DNA of 64,000 nucleotides, from positions 124,001-188,000 of the forward strand of contig JAFAEM010000010.1 in assembly GCA_023424015.1 (NCBI GenBank), read 5' to 3'. Shown here in pieces: positions 45,594 to 54,535 of this stretch. The stretch comes from Bacteroidota bacterium. Its GTDB lineage: Bacteria > Bacteroidota > Bacteroidia > Chitinophagales > Chitinophagaceae. The number at the start of each line of letters is the position of its first letter. Position 1 is the stretch's first letter. The notes beneath the pieces are model-generated. The model saw nothing but the letters and a program-made list of their open reading frames with translations, was not told the DNA's origin and did no database searches. A program made the position numbers and the translations under genes.

Positions 45594-45718
45594 AAAATTT
45601 GAAAATTTGAAAATGTGGAAATGTGAAAATGATCCCCACATTCAAAATTTTTACATTTATTAATACAGATGCTATCTATTTTCACATTTTCACATCTGCA
45701 TATTTACACATCATTATC
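45594..45718. repeat. TGTGGAAATGTGAAAATG-family element, rplP-rpsC gap
   Basis: The 132-bp gap holds a left arm with TTTGAAAA units then TGTGGAAATGTGAAAATGAT, an A/T-rich middle, and a right arm ATTTTCACATTTTCACATCT. The left arm is almost identical to those at 46.5 and 47.3 kb. Confidence 0.85.
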
Positions 45719-45719
45719 A

Positions 45720-46496
45720 CTATCCTCTCCTGTCTCCTCCACGGCCACCGCCTCTTCTCTCACCACCTCTCCTGTCTTCACGACGGTCATCTCTTCTCTC
45801 TCTTCTTTCACCTCCAGGACCTTCATTTTTGCCACCCGCGATAAAGTTGGGGTTCAGGTCTCTTTTGCTCAATACTTCACCTTTACAGATCCATACCTTG
45901 ATACCAATTTTACCATACACTGTTTGTGCAAATACGTTGGCATAGTCAATATCCATCCGGAAGGTGTGCAAAGGCACACGTCCCTGTTTGAACTCTTCGC
46001 TACGGGCAATTTCTGCTCCGTTCAAACGTCCGCTCAGCTTGATCTTGATCCCTTCAGCACCCATACGAAGTGAAGAAGCGATCGCCATCTTGGTGGCACG
46101 TTTGAAGTTGATACGGTTTTCGATCTGGCGGGCAATGGTATCACCCACGATCATGGCATCCAGCTCGGGGCGACGGATCTCCAGGATATTGATCTGCACA
46201 TCGTCTTTACCGGTAAGCTTCTTCAACTCTTCCTTGATACGATCTACTTCACCACCGCCTTTACCGATGATAATACCCGGCTTGGATGTGTGTATAGTGA
46301 TGATCAGTTTGCCAAGCGTTCTCTCGATCACGATCTTGGAAATACCTCCCTTGTTGATACGGGCATTCAGGTATGTCCTGATCTTATGATCCTCGATCAG
46401 CCTGCCAGCATAGTTCTTTTTATCAGCGTACCAGTTAGATTCCCATCCACGGATGATGCCTAACCTGTTACCAATCGGATTTGCTTTTTGACCCAT
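45720..46496 (-). CDS. rpsC: 30S ribosomal protein S3 with Arg/Gly-rich tail
   Basis: 258 residues, longer than enterobacterial S3 (about 233). [20 protein letters not shown] and the KH motif [17 protein letters not shown] (GxxG site) are typical, with S3 forming the mRNA entry site. After residue about 222 the tail [20 protein letters not shown] continues as Arg/Gly/Asp repeats to the end; the family does not need it. Start Met follows an element of the TTTGAAAA family. Confidence 0.96.
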   Translation of the reverse strand: MGQKANPIGNRLGIIRGWESNWYADKKNYAGRLIEDHKIRTYLNARINKGGISKIVIERTLGKLIITIHTSKPGIIIGKGGGEVDRIKEELKKLTGKDDVQINILEIRRPELDAMIVGDTIARQIENRINFKRATKMAIASSLRMGAEGIKIKLSGRLNGAEIARSEEFKQGRVPLHTFRMDIDYANVFAQTVYGKIGIKVWICKGEVLSKRDLNPNFIAGGKNEGPGGERRERRDDRREDRRGGERRGGGRGGDRRG

Positions 46497-46497
46497 T

Positions 46498-46615
46498 TTT
46501 TAAATTTGAAAATTTGAAAATGTGGAAATGTGAAAATGATCTCCACTATCAAAATTTTTTGTTTTATTTTTTATACAGGCGGGATTTAATTTTCACTTTA
46601 TCACACCTGCACCTT
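46498..46615. repeat. TGTGGAAATGTGAAAATG-family element, rpsC-rplV gap
   Basis: Begins at the rpsC start with AAATTTGAAAATTTGAAAAT and TGTGGAAATGTGAAAATGAT, then CTCCACTATC and a T-rich middle; the right arm is ATTTTCACTTTATCACACCT. About 40 bp of the left arm are the same as at 47.3 kb. Confidence 0.85.
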
Positions 46616-46622
46616 TATCTCT

Positions 46623-46958
46623 TTACTTCGTGTCAACAATTACTGTTACATGGTTGCTGCGTTTGCGAACCCTGTATCCACGGCCCTGGGGCGCGGGACG
46701 CATACGCTTCAGGGTTCTTGCCCCGTCCACGAAAATGGTTTTTACAACCAGCTCACTTACATCACCGCCTTCATTTTTCTGTTTCCAGTTGCTGATAGCG
46801 CTCAATACCAGCTTGCGCAGGGGCACAGCGGGATGCTTGGGATTATGCTCAAGTTCCGCGAGCACCTTCTCCACTTTCTGACCGCGGATCAGGTCTGCCA
46901 ACAACCGCATTTTACGGGGCGATGTGGGATAATTTCTCAGTTTTGCTACTGCTTCCAT
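46623..46958 (-). CDS. rplV: 50S ribosomal protein L22
   Basis: 111 residues; [20 protein letters not shown] and the hairpin [20 protein letters not shown] that lines the exit tunnel are present, intact at the macrolide-contact loop. Confidence 0.97.
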   Translation of the reverse strand: MEAVAKLRNYPTSPRKMRLLADLIRGQKVEKVLAELEHNPKHPAVPLRKLVLSAISNWKQKNEGGDVSELVVKTIFVDGARTLKRMRPAPQGRGYRVRKRSNHVTVIVDTK

Positions 46959-47031
46959 TTATTTTGTTTTTAGTTCGAAGCCTGGCACCGGGGCTTTTTC
47001 CGACTCCCGACTAATGACTCCTGACTATTTA

Positions 47032-47304
47032 TTAATCTCCTTTCTTGCTGGAGTGTCCTTTGAACTGGCGGGTGGGTGCAAACTCGCCCAGCTTGTGTCC
47101 AACCATGAATTCCGTTACATACACCGGTATAAACTTGTGGCCGTTGTGCACTGCAAACGTGTGACCCACAAAATCCGGTGTAATAGTGGAACGACGGCTC
47201 CAAGTCTTGATAACACCTTTTTTGTTTTTGCCTTCATTTATAGCGACCACCTTTGATTCGAGGTGAGCTGCTACATAAGGACCTTTTTTAATCGAACGAG
47301 CCAT
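47032..47304 (-). CDS. rpsS: 30S ribosomal protein S19
   Basis: 90 residues; [36 protein letters not shown] and [16 protein letters not shown] identify S19 of the 30S head. The gap to rplV contains GACTCCCGACTAATGACTCC units. Confidence 0.97.
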   Translation of the reverse strand: MARSIKKGPYVAAHLESKVVAINEGKNKKGVIKTWSRRSTITPDFVGHTFAVHNGHKFIPVYVTEFMVGHKLGEFAPTRQFKGHSSKKGD

Positions 47305-47308
47305 GGTT

Positions 47309-47425
47309 AAAATTTGAAAATTTGAAAATGTGGAAATGTGAAAATGATCTCCACAATCAAAACTTTTTATTTTATTTTTCTAACAAGCATGAATTAAATT
47401 TTCACATTTTCACACCTGCACATTT
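47309..47425. repeat. TGTGGAAATGTGAAAATG-family element, rpsS-rplB gap
   Basis: Left arm AAATTTGAAAATTTGAAAAT, TGTGGAAATGTGAAAATGAT and CTCCACAATC, T-rich middle, right arm ATTTTCACATTTTCACACCT. The arms can pair imperfectly. Very close to the 46.5-kb copy. Confidence 0.85.
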
Positions 47426-47431
47426 TTTACA

Positions 47432-48268
47432 TTATTTTGCCAGCTTACTTCCGTTCTTACGTTGAATGATCAGCTTGTCGCTACCTTTTCCTTTCGTCCT
47501 GGTCTTCAAACCTCTTGAATACTGACCGTTCCTGCTGCGAGGCTGACCACCAGAAGCCTTACCTTCACCACCACCCATCGGGTGATCTACAGGGTTCATT
47601 GCCACACCACGGTTTCTTGGCTTGATACCTTTCCACCTGTTGCGACCGGCTTTACCCATGCTCTGCAGGCTATGATCGCTATTACTTACCACACCTACGG
47701 TCGCGTAACAATTGATTAATACTTTTCTCAACTCACCAGAAGGCATTTTCAATACCGCGTATTTCTCTTCCTTGTTGGTCAATTGCGCGTTTGATCCTGC
47801 ACTGCGCGCAAGCTTACCACCCTGGCCAGGTTGCATTTCAATATTATGTACGTTGGTACCCAGGGGCATATTCTTCATCTGAAGCGCGTTTCCTACCTCA
47901 GGCGCTACCGCGTCACCGCTTTCTACTTTCGCACCTACTTCCAATCCCTGAGGAGCGATGATATAGCGCTTCTCTCCATCTTCATATTGCAACAGCGCGA
48001 TAAATGCTGTACGGTTTGGATCATATTCGATAGAAAGCACCGTTGCAACACCAGACTTATCACGTTTGAAGTCGATGATACGGTATTTCTTCTTATGGCC
48101 ACCACCCCTGTAGCGCATAGACAGGTGACCGGATGAATTACGTCCACCGGTCCTGGGCTTTGCTTCTACCAGGCTTTTTTCAGGCACGTTGGTCGTTACC
48201 TCTGCAAAAGCGTTACCGATTCTCCAGCGTGTGCCTGCTGTCATCGGTTTAAATTTTCTTAATGCCAT
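47432..48268 (-). CDS. rplB: 50S ribosomal protein L2
   Basis: 278 residues. [16 protein letters not shown] [20 protein letters not shown] and [20 protein letters not shown] (with the conserved His near the peptidyl-transferase centre) are clear. Confidence 0.98.
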   Translation of the reverse strand: MALRKFKPMTAGTRWRIGNAFAEVTTNVPEKSLVEAKPRTGGRNSSGHLSMRYRGGGHKKKYRIIDFKRDKSGVATVLSIEYDPNRTAFIALLQYEDGEKRYIIAPQGLEVGAKVESGDAVAPEVGNALQMKNMPLGTNVHNIEMQPGQGGKLARSAGSNAQLTNKEEKYAVLKMPSGELRKVLINCYATVGVVSNSDHSLQSMGKAGRNRWKGIKPRNRGVAMNPVDHPMGGGEGKASGGQPRSRNGQYSRGLKTRTKGKGSDKLIIQRKNGSKLAK

Positions 48269-48357
48269 TTTTAAAACTCTTTTTTATTTCAACATTAGCG
48301 GCTTACCTGCATCGCAGGCTGTTGAAGCCATTCCTTGCCCGTAATTTGACTACGAGA

Positions 48358-48657
48358 CTAAATATTTGAATAAAGATCTATTGTTTCTCCCTCCGACACG
48401 GTTACATAAGCCTTTTTGTAAGAAGGCTTACGACCTGATATTACACCGGCTTTTGTAAAACGGCTTTTATTCTTGGCCGGAGAAACTGTTGTGTTCACGT
48501 CAGTAACTGTGACACCATAAAAGCTTTCTACCGCTTTTTTGATCTCCAGTTTATTCGCTTTTTTCGCCACTTTGAAAGCATAACGACGCAGTTTTTCCTG
48601 CTGTGCGTTTGCCTTTTCAGTCAAAATGGGTTTTACCAGTACTTCAGAAAGTTTCAT
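48358..48657 (-). CDS. rplW: 50S ribosomal protein L23
   Basis: 99 residues; VLVKPILTEKANAQQEKLRR and ANKLEIKKAVESFYGVTVTD are standard. L23 is the docking site for trigger factor and SRP at the tunnel exit. Confidence 0.96.
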   Translation of the reverse strand: MKLSEVLVKPILTEKANAQQEKLRRYAFKVAKKANKLEIKKAVESFYGVTVTDVNTTVSPAKNKSRFTKAGVISGRKPSYKKAYVTVSEGETIDLYSNI

Positions 48658-48663
48658 CTTTCT

Positions 48664-48724
48664 TAATTTGAAAATTTGAAAATTTGAAAATTTGAAAATG
48701 AGTTATTCATTTCCAGATTTTCGT
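48664..48724. repeat. Four tandem TTTGAAAA units, rplW-rplD gap
   Basis: AATTTGAAAATTTGAAAATT continues to a total of four 8-bp units, then TGAGTTATTCATTTCCAGAT and TTTCG form a short approximately complementary right arm. Confidence 0.75.
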
Positions 48725-48728
48725 TTTA

Positions 48729-49367
48729 TTAAGCTTCCACTGTTTCTTCCTCTTCAGAAAATATTTTAGCCGCGCTTTCTGTCAACACCAGCACTTCAGA
48801 ATTTACAATATCGTAAGTGTTGATATCACTCAGCAATACACCCAGTACAGAGGGCACATTGCGGATAGACAGCTGCAGGTTCTCATTGTATTCCGGGAAA
48901 ATCACCATTGCTTTTTTGTCAGCAACTTTCAGTTTGCCCAGGATATCCATGAAAGCTTTGGTTTTGGGTGCATCAAGGCTGATGTCTTCTACCACCACGA
49001 TCGCGTTCTCTTTTGCCTTGCTTGCCAGGGCTGAGATCTTAGCCAGGTCCTTCACCTTACGGTTCAGTTTGATATCATAAGCATGAGGCTTTGGCCCGAA
49101 GATGGTACCACCACCCTTGTATAAAGGGTTGCGGATATTACCCTTACGGCTACCACCTGTACCTTTCTGGCGGTGCAGCTTGCGGCTGGCTCCCTGCACT
49201 TCGGCACGGGTCTTTACCTTGTGGGTACCCTGGCGCTGAGCGGCGAGGTATTGCTTTACTGCCAGGTATACAACATGGCTGTTAGGCTCCACACCGAAAA
49301 TATCGTCGGGTAATTCCACCGACCGGCCGGTTTTCTTTCCTTTTATATCTAATACTTCAACTTGCAT
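48729..49367 (-). CDS. rplD: 50S ribosomal protein L4
   Basis: 212 residues; LAVKQYLAAQRQGTHKVKTR and the tunnel loop GTGGSRKGNIRNPLYKGGGT are typical. In E. coli L4 represses the S10 operon; no such leader is obvious ahead of rpsJ, but see the rpsJ-rplC gap. Confidence 0.97.
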   Translation of the reverse strand: MQVEVLDIKGKKTGRSVELPDDIFGVEPNSHVVYLAVKQYLAAQRQGTHKVKTRAEVQGASRKLHRQKGTGGSRKGNIRNPLYKGGGTIFGPKPHAYDIKLNRKVKDLAKISALASKAKENAIVVVEDISLDAPKTKAFMDILGKLKVADKKAMVIFPEYNENLQLSIRNVPSVLGVLLSDINTYDIVNSEVLVLTESAAKIFSEEEETVEA

Positions 49368-49408
49368 TTTCGTTCTATTTTAATAGCGGAACAACGTTCC
49401 GTCGTCCG

Positions 49409-50026
49409 TTATTTTTGAATTAAAACAATTGATCCGTTATGACCGGGTACTGAACCGCTGATCAGGATATAGTTCTTCTCAGGGAATACTTTTACCACTT
49501 TCAAACCTTTCAGCTTGACGCGGTCATTACCCATGCGGCCGGCCATCTTCATGCCTTTCATAACCCGGCTGGCATCGGAAGAGTTACCCAATGAACCTGG
49601 AGCACGCTGACGGTCATGCTGACCGTGTGACTGCTGGCCCACGCCATGGAAACCGTGACGCTTTACCACACCCTGGAAACCTTTTCCTTTTGTAGTACCC
49701 ACCACTTCTACTTTGTCACCTTCAGTGAAGATGTCAACAGTAATGGTGTCACCAATATTTTTATCAAGGGAAGAATTGCGGAACTCCTTTGAGAATCTCT
49801 TTACCGGAGTGCTTGCTTTTGCGAAGTGATTTTTCTCGGCTTTTGTTGTGCGGCTTTCTTTTTTGTCGCCGAATGAAACCTGGAGCGCATTGTAACCATC
49901 AGACTCGATCGTCTTTACCTGGGTTACTACGCAGGGACCTGCTTCGATAATCGTGCAGGCTGTTTGTTTGCCCGAGGGATCGAAGATGCTGGTCATCCCA
50001 ATTTTTTTCCCAATAATACCTTTCAT
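49409..50026 (-). CDS. rplC: 50S ribosomal protein L3
   Basis: 205 residues; [40 protein letters not shown] and [15 protein letters not shown] identify L3, which starts 50S assembly near the peptidyl-transferase centre. A 384-bp spacer separates it from rpsJ. Confidence 0.98.
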   Translation of the reverse strand: MKGIIGKKIGMTSIFDPSGKQTACTIIEAGPCVVTQVKTIESDGYNALQVSFGDKKESRTTKAEKNHFAKASTPVKRFSKEFRNSSLDKNIGDTITVDIFTEGDKVEVVGTTKGKGFQGVVKRHGFHGVGQQSHGQHDRQRAPGSLGNSSDASRVMKGMKMAGRMGNDRVKLKGLKVVKVFPEKNYILISGSVPGHNGSIVLIQK

Positions 50027-50410
50027 TGTTTTTCAATTTATGCCTGCAGGATTATTGGGACATCCGTGACCTGGTTCGTTATCATGATTCTTGTATCAGG
50101 AACCATCATTAGAACCGGAGCGGATTCAATCCCAGTTTGCTACCGACCTTTTCCCTTTTCACCCAACAAAGCTTTTGCGAAGGCTGGGTTTCATATCCAT
50201 TCTAGCAATTGCTATCCTGGATGTTGGAAGTACCGACAGTAAACAAACCCTGAACGGCTTGTTTTTATGTGATCCCATCCCGAAGGACAGGGAATTTTTT
50301 ACGTCAGAGCTCTTTTCTTCCACTAATGCGGAATTGAGAGTTAACTACTTTTTATTTATAAGAACTAATTCGCTTTTTACGGCAACCCTTTCCACCTGGA
50401 AAGCGCAGGA
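50027..50410 (-). other. 384-bp spacer rpsJ-rplC with strong hairpins
   Basis: No gene is convincing on either strand. In the sense direction a hairpin TCCCTGTCC-TTCG-GGATGGGA (50273-50293) has a stable UUCG loop and one bulge. Right after it AAACAAGCC and GGTTTGTTT (50241-50264) form nine pairs around a six-base loop. Further on CCCA and TGGG frame GCCTTCGCAAAAGC. It could be an attenuator, a processing site or a ribosomal-protein binding leader for the rplC part of the operon. Confidence 0.55.
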
Positions 50411-50716
50411 CTAGGCTTTGATCTCTACTTCCACACCACTGGGCAGATCGAGCTTGCTCAACGCGTCAACCGTACGGCTGGAAGAAGTATAAATGTCCAG
50501 CAAACGCTTATGCGTAGCCAGTTGGAACTGTTCACGGCTCTTCTTATTAACGTGCGGCGAACGCAATACAGTAAAGATCTTTGTACGTGTAGGCAACGGA
50601 ATAGGACCTGTTACTACAGCACCTGTGCTGCGAACAGTTTTTACGATTTTTTCCGCGGATTTGTCCACCAGGTTATGATCGTAAGACTGTAATTTGATTC
50701 TGATTCGCTGAGACAT
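50411..50716 (-). CDS. rpsJ: 30S ribosomal protein S10
   Basis: 101 residues from ATG 50716 ([20 protein letters not shown]), the family start; upstream codons contain the promoter. [20 protein letters not shown] follows. S10 also works with NusB in antitermination. First gene of the operon, about 25-30 bp behind its promoter. Confidence 0.98.
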   Translation of the reverse strand: MSQRIRIKLQSYDHNLVDKSAEKIVKTVRSTGAVVTGPIPLPTRTKIFTVLRSPHVNKKSREQFQLATHKRLLDIYTSSSRTVDALSKLDLPSGVEVEIKA

Positions 50717-50746
50717 TGTGTAAAACCCAATTTTCTTTTGGGAGTG

Positions 50747-50778
50747 CAAAGGTAGGGGGGAAGACCATATCTGCCAAA
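50747..50778 (-). promoter_or_regulatory. Promoter of the S10 ribosomal operon
   Basis: On the minus strand TTTG (50775-50778) and TACCTTTG (50747-50754) lie 20 bp apart, an exact Bacteroidota match. The same TACCTTTG word heads rpsL and fusA. The leader is only about 25-30 nt, with a small stem CCCAA/TTGGG at 50726-50742. Confidence 0.85.
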
Positions 50779-50817
50779 TAGTTGGGTAATATTTTTTGGC
50801 TTTGCCGCAATTTACAC

Positions 50818-50846
50818 AAAAAAAATGCCGGGACCCGCCCGGCATT
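50818..50846 (-). terminator. Terminator of the cytochrome c gene
   Basis: AATGCCGGG and CCCGGCATT pair perfectly over nine bases with a five-base loop, followed on the minus strand by a run of T. It separates the cytochrome transcript from the S10 promoter. Confidence 0.9.
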
Positions 50847-50867
50847 CTGCAACTAATTGATTAAAAA

Positions 50868-51830
50868 TTATTTAGGCCATTTCTCCACTTTATTGGCAAC
50901 AGGCGGTAAAGACCGTAGATAGGCATAGATTGCCCTGAGGTCCTCATCCTTCATCTTTCCGTACATCGCCCAGGGCATCATCGTATTCATGGCGCCTGGA
51001 TCCTTGTTGACCATTTCGGGAGCCGAATTGCTCCGGAATTTAGCTACAAAAGCATCTTCAGTCCAGCTACCGATACCGGTGGTAGAATCGGGGGTAATAT
51101 TAGATACCGCGACCTTGAACATGGGGGTTTTGAACACAAATCCACCGGAAAAGGCCTTGCTGAAGTCGGGTGCACCCTCTTTAGTGCGGGGCGTATGGCA
51201 CTCACCGCAGGAAGCAATGGTAGCCAGGTACTGACCATATTGAACTTTATCCGATGGATCGGGTCGGGTATTCTTCTCAGGGGCAAACTCGGGCAGCGGC
51301 GGCAGGGCGGACATCGGGATGAATAGTTTGCGCGGTGGCACCGTGCTGTCGCTCGGGGCAAGCGTCCGGATATAGGCTATAATCGCATACAAATCATCTT
51401 TAGCCAGTTTGCTATAGTTGTAGTATTGCATGATCGGGAATAAGGTATCCCCCGCTTTATTGACACCATGCGCAACCGCCCTCGCGATCTCGTCATCGGT
51501 CCAGCTGGATAACCTGGTGGGTGTGATATTTGGCGCCCAGATCTCACCCGGGATGCCTTCAGCTTCCCCAAACGGGAAACTAGCTCCAATACCCTCGGTG
51601 CCTGGCAGAGGCGGGAAAGAGAATTTAGTAAAATCGCGTTTGCTATGGCAGTCAATGCAGACTGCGACATGATTGGCAAGATACTCGCCCCGTTCCACTA
51701 CTGCTTTCAGGGAATCTGCGGAATTATTATCCGCTGAAGCTTCGCTCTGACTTTCATTGTTACACCCGGGAAAAACAATTGCAGCAGAAACCGCCACTGC
51801 GGAGGCAAGGGAAAGTAATAACTTTCGCAT
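50868..51830 (-). CDS. Di-haem c-type cytochrome lipoprotein
   Basis: 320 residues. The signal ends with a lipobox-like FPGC, so it is likely membrane-anchored at the periplasm. Two haem sites are visible: C58-I-D-C61-H62 (AVCIDCHS) and C209-G-E-C212-H213 (ASCGECHT), each followed by a cytochrome c domain with a distal Met candidate (LFPIMQYYNY, MMPWAMYGK). Repeats such as WTDDEIARAV and IYAYLRSLPP are typical of diheme cytochromes that pass electrons to or from dehydrogenases. Electron partner unknown. It stands between fusA and rpsJ, which are normally neighbours. Confidence 0.93.
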   Translation of the reverse strand: MRKLLLSLASAVAVSAAIVFPGCNNESQSEASADNNSADSLKAVVERGEYLANHVAVCIDCHSKRDFTKFSFPPLPGTEGIGASFPFGEAEGIPGEIWAPNITPTRLSSWTDDEIARAVAHGVNKAGDTLFPIMQYYNYSKLAKDDLYAIIAYIRTLAPSDSTVPPRKLFIPMSALPPLPEFAPEKNTRPDPSDKVQYGQYLATIASCGECHTPRTKEGAPDFSKAFSGGFVFKTPMFKVAVSNITPDSTTGIGSWTEDAFVAKFRSNSAPEMVNKDPGAMNTMMPWAMYGKMKDEDLRAIYAYLRSLPPVANKVEKWPK

Positions 51831-51950
51831 GATAGTTAGTTTTGTTTTAATTATAAATTATTTAAAAGAGGTGACGGCAGGAACAGTGTTCACGGGGATA
51901 ATTGCCTGAAAGTAGTAAAAAAATATTTCAGTTGACGCGAAAGTCAATAG

Positions 51951-54164
51951 TTAACGACTAATTTTTTTTAAACGCAGACTGAGTGTCGCGAAGCCTCCCA
52001 GTTCGAGGTGTTCAACCATGAAACGATGTTTCCCCCCGAGCTTAAGTGTAATTTTCCGGTGTGGCGATTCATCAAATTTATATTGGGAAGGATTCCATTC
52101 ATCAACCAGTAACATACCATCCACATACAATCGTACTGCATCATCCCAGGTAAGACCGAGTTCGTATTCCCCTTCTTCAATTGTGGCTTCACCTTCAGCA
52201 ATAGTAATAAACTGCCGGTATGTCTCCTCCCCTTTTATGCCACCCCACCATGCATAGTCGAGCCGGTCAGTCTCTGCAGTTTTTATGGGCTGCAATCGGA
52301 CATTGGGTGGGAAAAGCTCACCGGTAGCAATGGGGTTATGCACCGCGGTATCCATCGCATACCACCGCACCTGGAAGTTGATGGGTTGGAAAAATTTGGA
52401 GAAACTAAATTCATATGGTTTGCCTTTGGCGATGGATTGTCCAAATGGCGTTATCACCGCTTCCCCAACGTATTCAAGTTGTATGGAAATGTCGGTTCGC
52501 TCATCCGCCAGCCTGGTAGCCGTGATGGTGGCTGGAAAAACCCCGCTCCGGACTGATATATCTTTTACACCGCGCATGCTTTTGATCCGCCATTTTCCTT
52601 TAGGCCCCAGCAGGTCAAACTTCATTTGCTGCGAGGTATCCGTGGGATTGATGTGCCAGATAATGGGATACCTGAAATCATAGGGCCCCCATTCCGTAAC
52701 CCGAATATTCTTACGACCGGCAAGGCGGCCGCTTTCTTTAAAGGCATCAAGTGGCTTCTCCACCTGCGGCAGGGAAAATTCGGGGTCTTCCGAAGCATTT
52801 TCCATAATATCGTCATACAAAGTGGTATCAAGCCGGGTAACAGTCGTGTCGATCTTAAAAGGCGTTTCTGTACCGGCAATCGTATTACCGAATATATGCA
52901 GGCTGTCTGAACGGGTTATATTGAACACAACCTCATTGCTGTTGAAACTATTAGAGACAATCTCGTATCCCCTGCTCCTTGTATCGCGGTGTTGCGCATA
53001 TCCCCACCCGATAGCTATCGGGTCCGCGGGTTGTTCGCGCCGTGACCAAAGACGTATTGCTTCCTTATCCTTTGAGAAGAGATTATGGTTGATCTTATTT
53101 TCCTGTCCATGCTCGATGGCAATTGCAATGCGGTTATTTCGGAAACTGTTATCTCTAATTAAGGTATTGTAACTATATCCACCCCAGATACCATGATCAC
53201 ATTCAAATATCCTGTTGTCAAGAATTATATTGCGGCTAAAAGTAACTTCGATCCCATTGGTAGGCGCATATGAAAAATCATTCCCGATGATTAGATTATC
53301 GTTGCAGCCTCCCTGCCCGCTGTCCATTGTGGACTGGCCGGCCCACAGGAAAAGACCATCGCCGCTATGGGTCACATTATTCTTATAAAAAATATTGTTG
53401 CTGCTCTGCTCGTACACCAGTATACCCGCACTATCCTGGCCACGATGATATACGCCATGACTATACCCACGCACATTAAAGATGACCCGGTTATGCATCA
53501 CATGGTTGCGACTGCTACGATACATGCCAATGCCGATGCCTGAATTGAAAGAAAAATCGTTGTTGTAGATCTGCCCGTCATTGCTGCGGGTCATCATCAG
53601 GGCGTTTTGCCCCCCTGTCACTTTGTTGTCCCTTATCACCGGGAACTGGCAATCCCGCAGGTAGATGGCTGCACCATAACGAAGCCATTCATCTTTTTCA
53701 TTCTGATGATAGCTCATCCAGTCTGAGATATCCTCTTTTTCCTGGGTACTGTTGAGCCGGGGCCGGTAGTTATAACTGAGATCACAATTTTGAATGCTGA
53801 GCTTTTCCACGCTGATAGCCATGATCGCTATCTTATAGCCTTTTGCTTTAAGGTTTTTGATGGTGATATTCTTTCCATTCCTGACCAGGATCCCGATGCC
53901 ATAAAATTTGTCGGGCTGACCGGGCTGGCGGCTGCCCAGGAGGATAGCATTATTAAAATCTACGGTGATATTATTGCCTTCGATGATGATCACCGCGGCA
54001 GAATCCCGGACCGGCGATGGTAGATTGTACACTCCCTTCCGGATCTTCATGGATTGCTTGATTTTCAAGCCCTGCACAAGTGCTTTTTCCTGCGAATGGG
54101 ATTGGATACCCGGAGCCAGGGTGGCGGCAACAATTATAAATTTCAGGGCAAAGCTTTTGATCAT
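51951..54164 (-). CDS. Secreted parallel beta-helix protein with PA14-like C-terminus
   Basis: 738 residues from ATG 54164, preceded by GGAGC six bases upstream; the signal peptide is MIKSFALKFIIVAATLAPGI. Residues about 80-470 contain many N-x-I/F and G-N-x-I turns (NNITVDFNNAILLGS, NALMMTRSNDGQIYNNDFSF, RDNSFRNNRIAIAI), the mark of a right-handed beta-helix (NosD/PbH1 type) that usually binds or cuts polysaccharide. The last about 90 residues (YELGLTWDDAVRLYVDGMLL, HRFMVEHLELGGFATLSLRL) look like a PA14 carbohydrate-binding domain. No catalytic residues can be assigned. Inserted between str genes. Confidence 0.87.
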   Translation of the reverse strand: MIKSFALKFIIVAATLAPGIQSHSQEKALVQGLKIKQSMKIRKGVYNLPSPVRDSAAVIIIEGNNITVDFNNAILLGSRQPGQPDKFYGIGILVRNGKNITIKNLKAKGYKIAIMAISVEKLSIQNCDLSYNYRPRLNSTQEKEDISDWMSYHQNEKDEWLRYGAAIYLRDCQFPVIRDNKVTGGQNALMMTRSNDGQIYNNDFSFNSGIGIGMYRSSRNHVMHNRVIFNVRGYSHGVYHRGQDSAGILVYEQSSNNIFYKNNVTHSGDGLFLWAGQSTMDSGQGGCNDNLIIGNDFSYAPTNGIEVTFSRNIILDNRIFECDHGIWGGYSYNTLIRDNSFRNNRIAIAIEHGQENKINHNLFSKDKEAIRLWSRREQPADPIAIGWGYAQHRDTRSRGYEIVSNSFNSNEVVFNITRSDSLHIFGNTIAGTETPFKIDTTVTRLDTTLYDDIMENASEDPEFSLPQVEKPLDAFKESGRLAGRKNIRVTEWGPYDFRYPIIWHINPTDTSQQMKFDLLGPKGKWRIKSMRGVKDISVRSGVFPATITATRLADERTDISIQLEYVGEAVITPFGQSIAKGKPYEFSFSKFFQPINFQVRWYAMDTAVHNPIATGELFPPNVRLQPIKTAETDRLDYAWWGGIKGEETYRQFITIAEGEATIEEGEYELGLTWDDAVRLYVDGMLLVDEWNPSQYKFDESPHRKITLKLGGKHRFMVEHLELGGFATLSLRLKKISR

Positions 54165-54535
54165 TATTGCTCCGTTTTTATGAGACGGGACGTACAAAAG
54201 GGTAAGATACAAAAGGAGAGCAGAATTGAAAAACTCCTCGCTAACGCATTAAATTCCCGGCGCATACAAAAGAAAAAGGACCCAGGAATGAGTCCTTAAC
54301 CTAAATCTTTTGCTTTTCATAAAATGGCTATTCTAGCCTTAATGACAGGATTTTTAAAAACGGAGTGAGTTCCGGGGCAAATTTCAGCAAAATCAATGCC
54401 ATTGTTAAAATTAGTTAATATGTAGGTCGGACTTTTTAAAAAAATCGAAGAACTTTTTTAAAGAACGCTTCTTTTTCCGCTTTCAAAAGAAAAACCCGGC
54501 CTGGGCCGGGTTTGTATACTTGTGTAAGATCAATC
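54165..54535 (-). other. Gap between fusA and the beta-helix gene
   Basis: 371 bp without a gene. It holds two minus-strand terminators in tandem: one behind fusA (separate entry) and a second at 54271-54297, AAGGAC and GTCCTT around a ten-base loop followed by a T-rich run. The promoter of the beta-helix gene should lie near 54200 but no clean TAnnTTTG is seen. Confidence 0.5.
54490..54513 (-). terminator. Terminator of fusA
   Basis: AAACCCGGC and GCCGGGTTT pair perfectly over nine bases around a four-base loop, then TTC on the minus strand, 23 bp after the fusA stop. Confidence 0.8.

Noticed and set aside
50091..50414. 107-residue plus-strand frame in the rpsJ-rplC spacer
   Set aside because: Antisense to the operon, no start signal, no domain, and it covers the strong hairpins.
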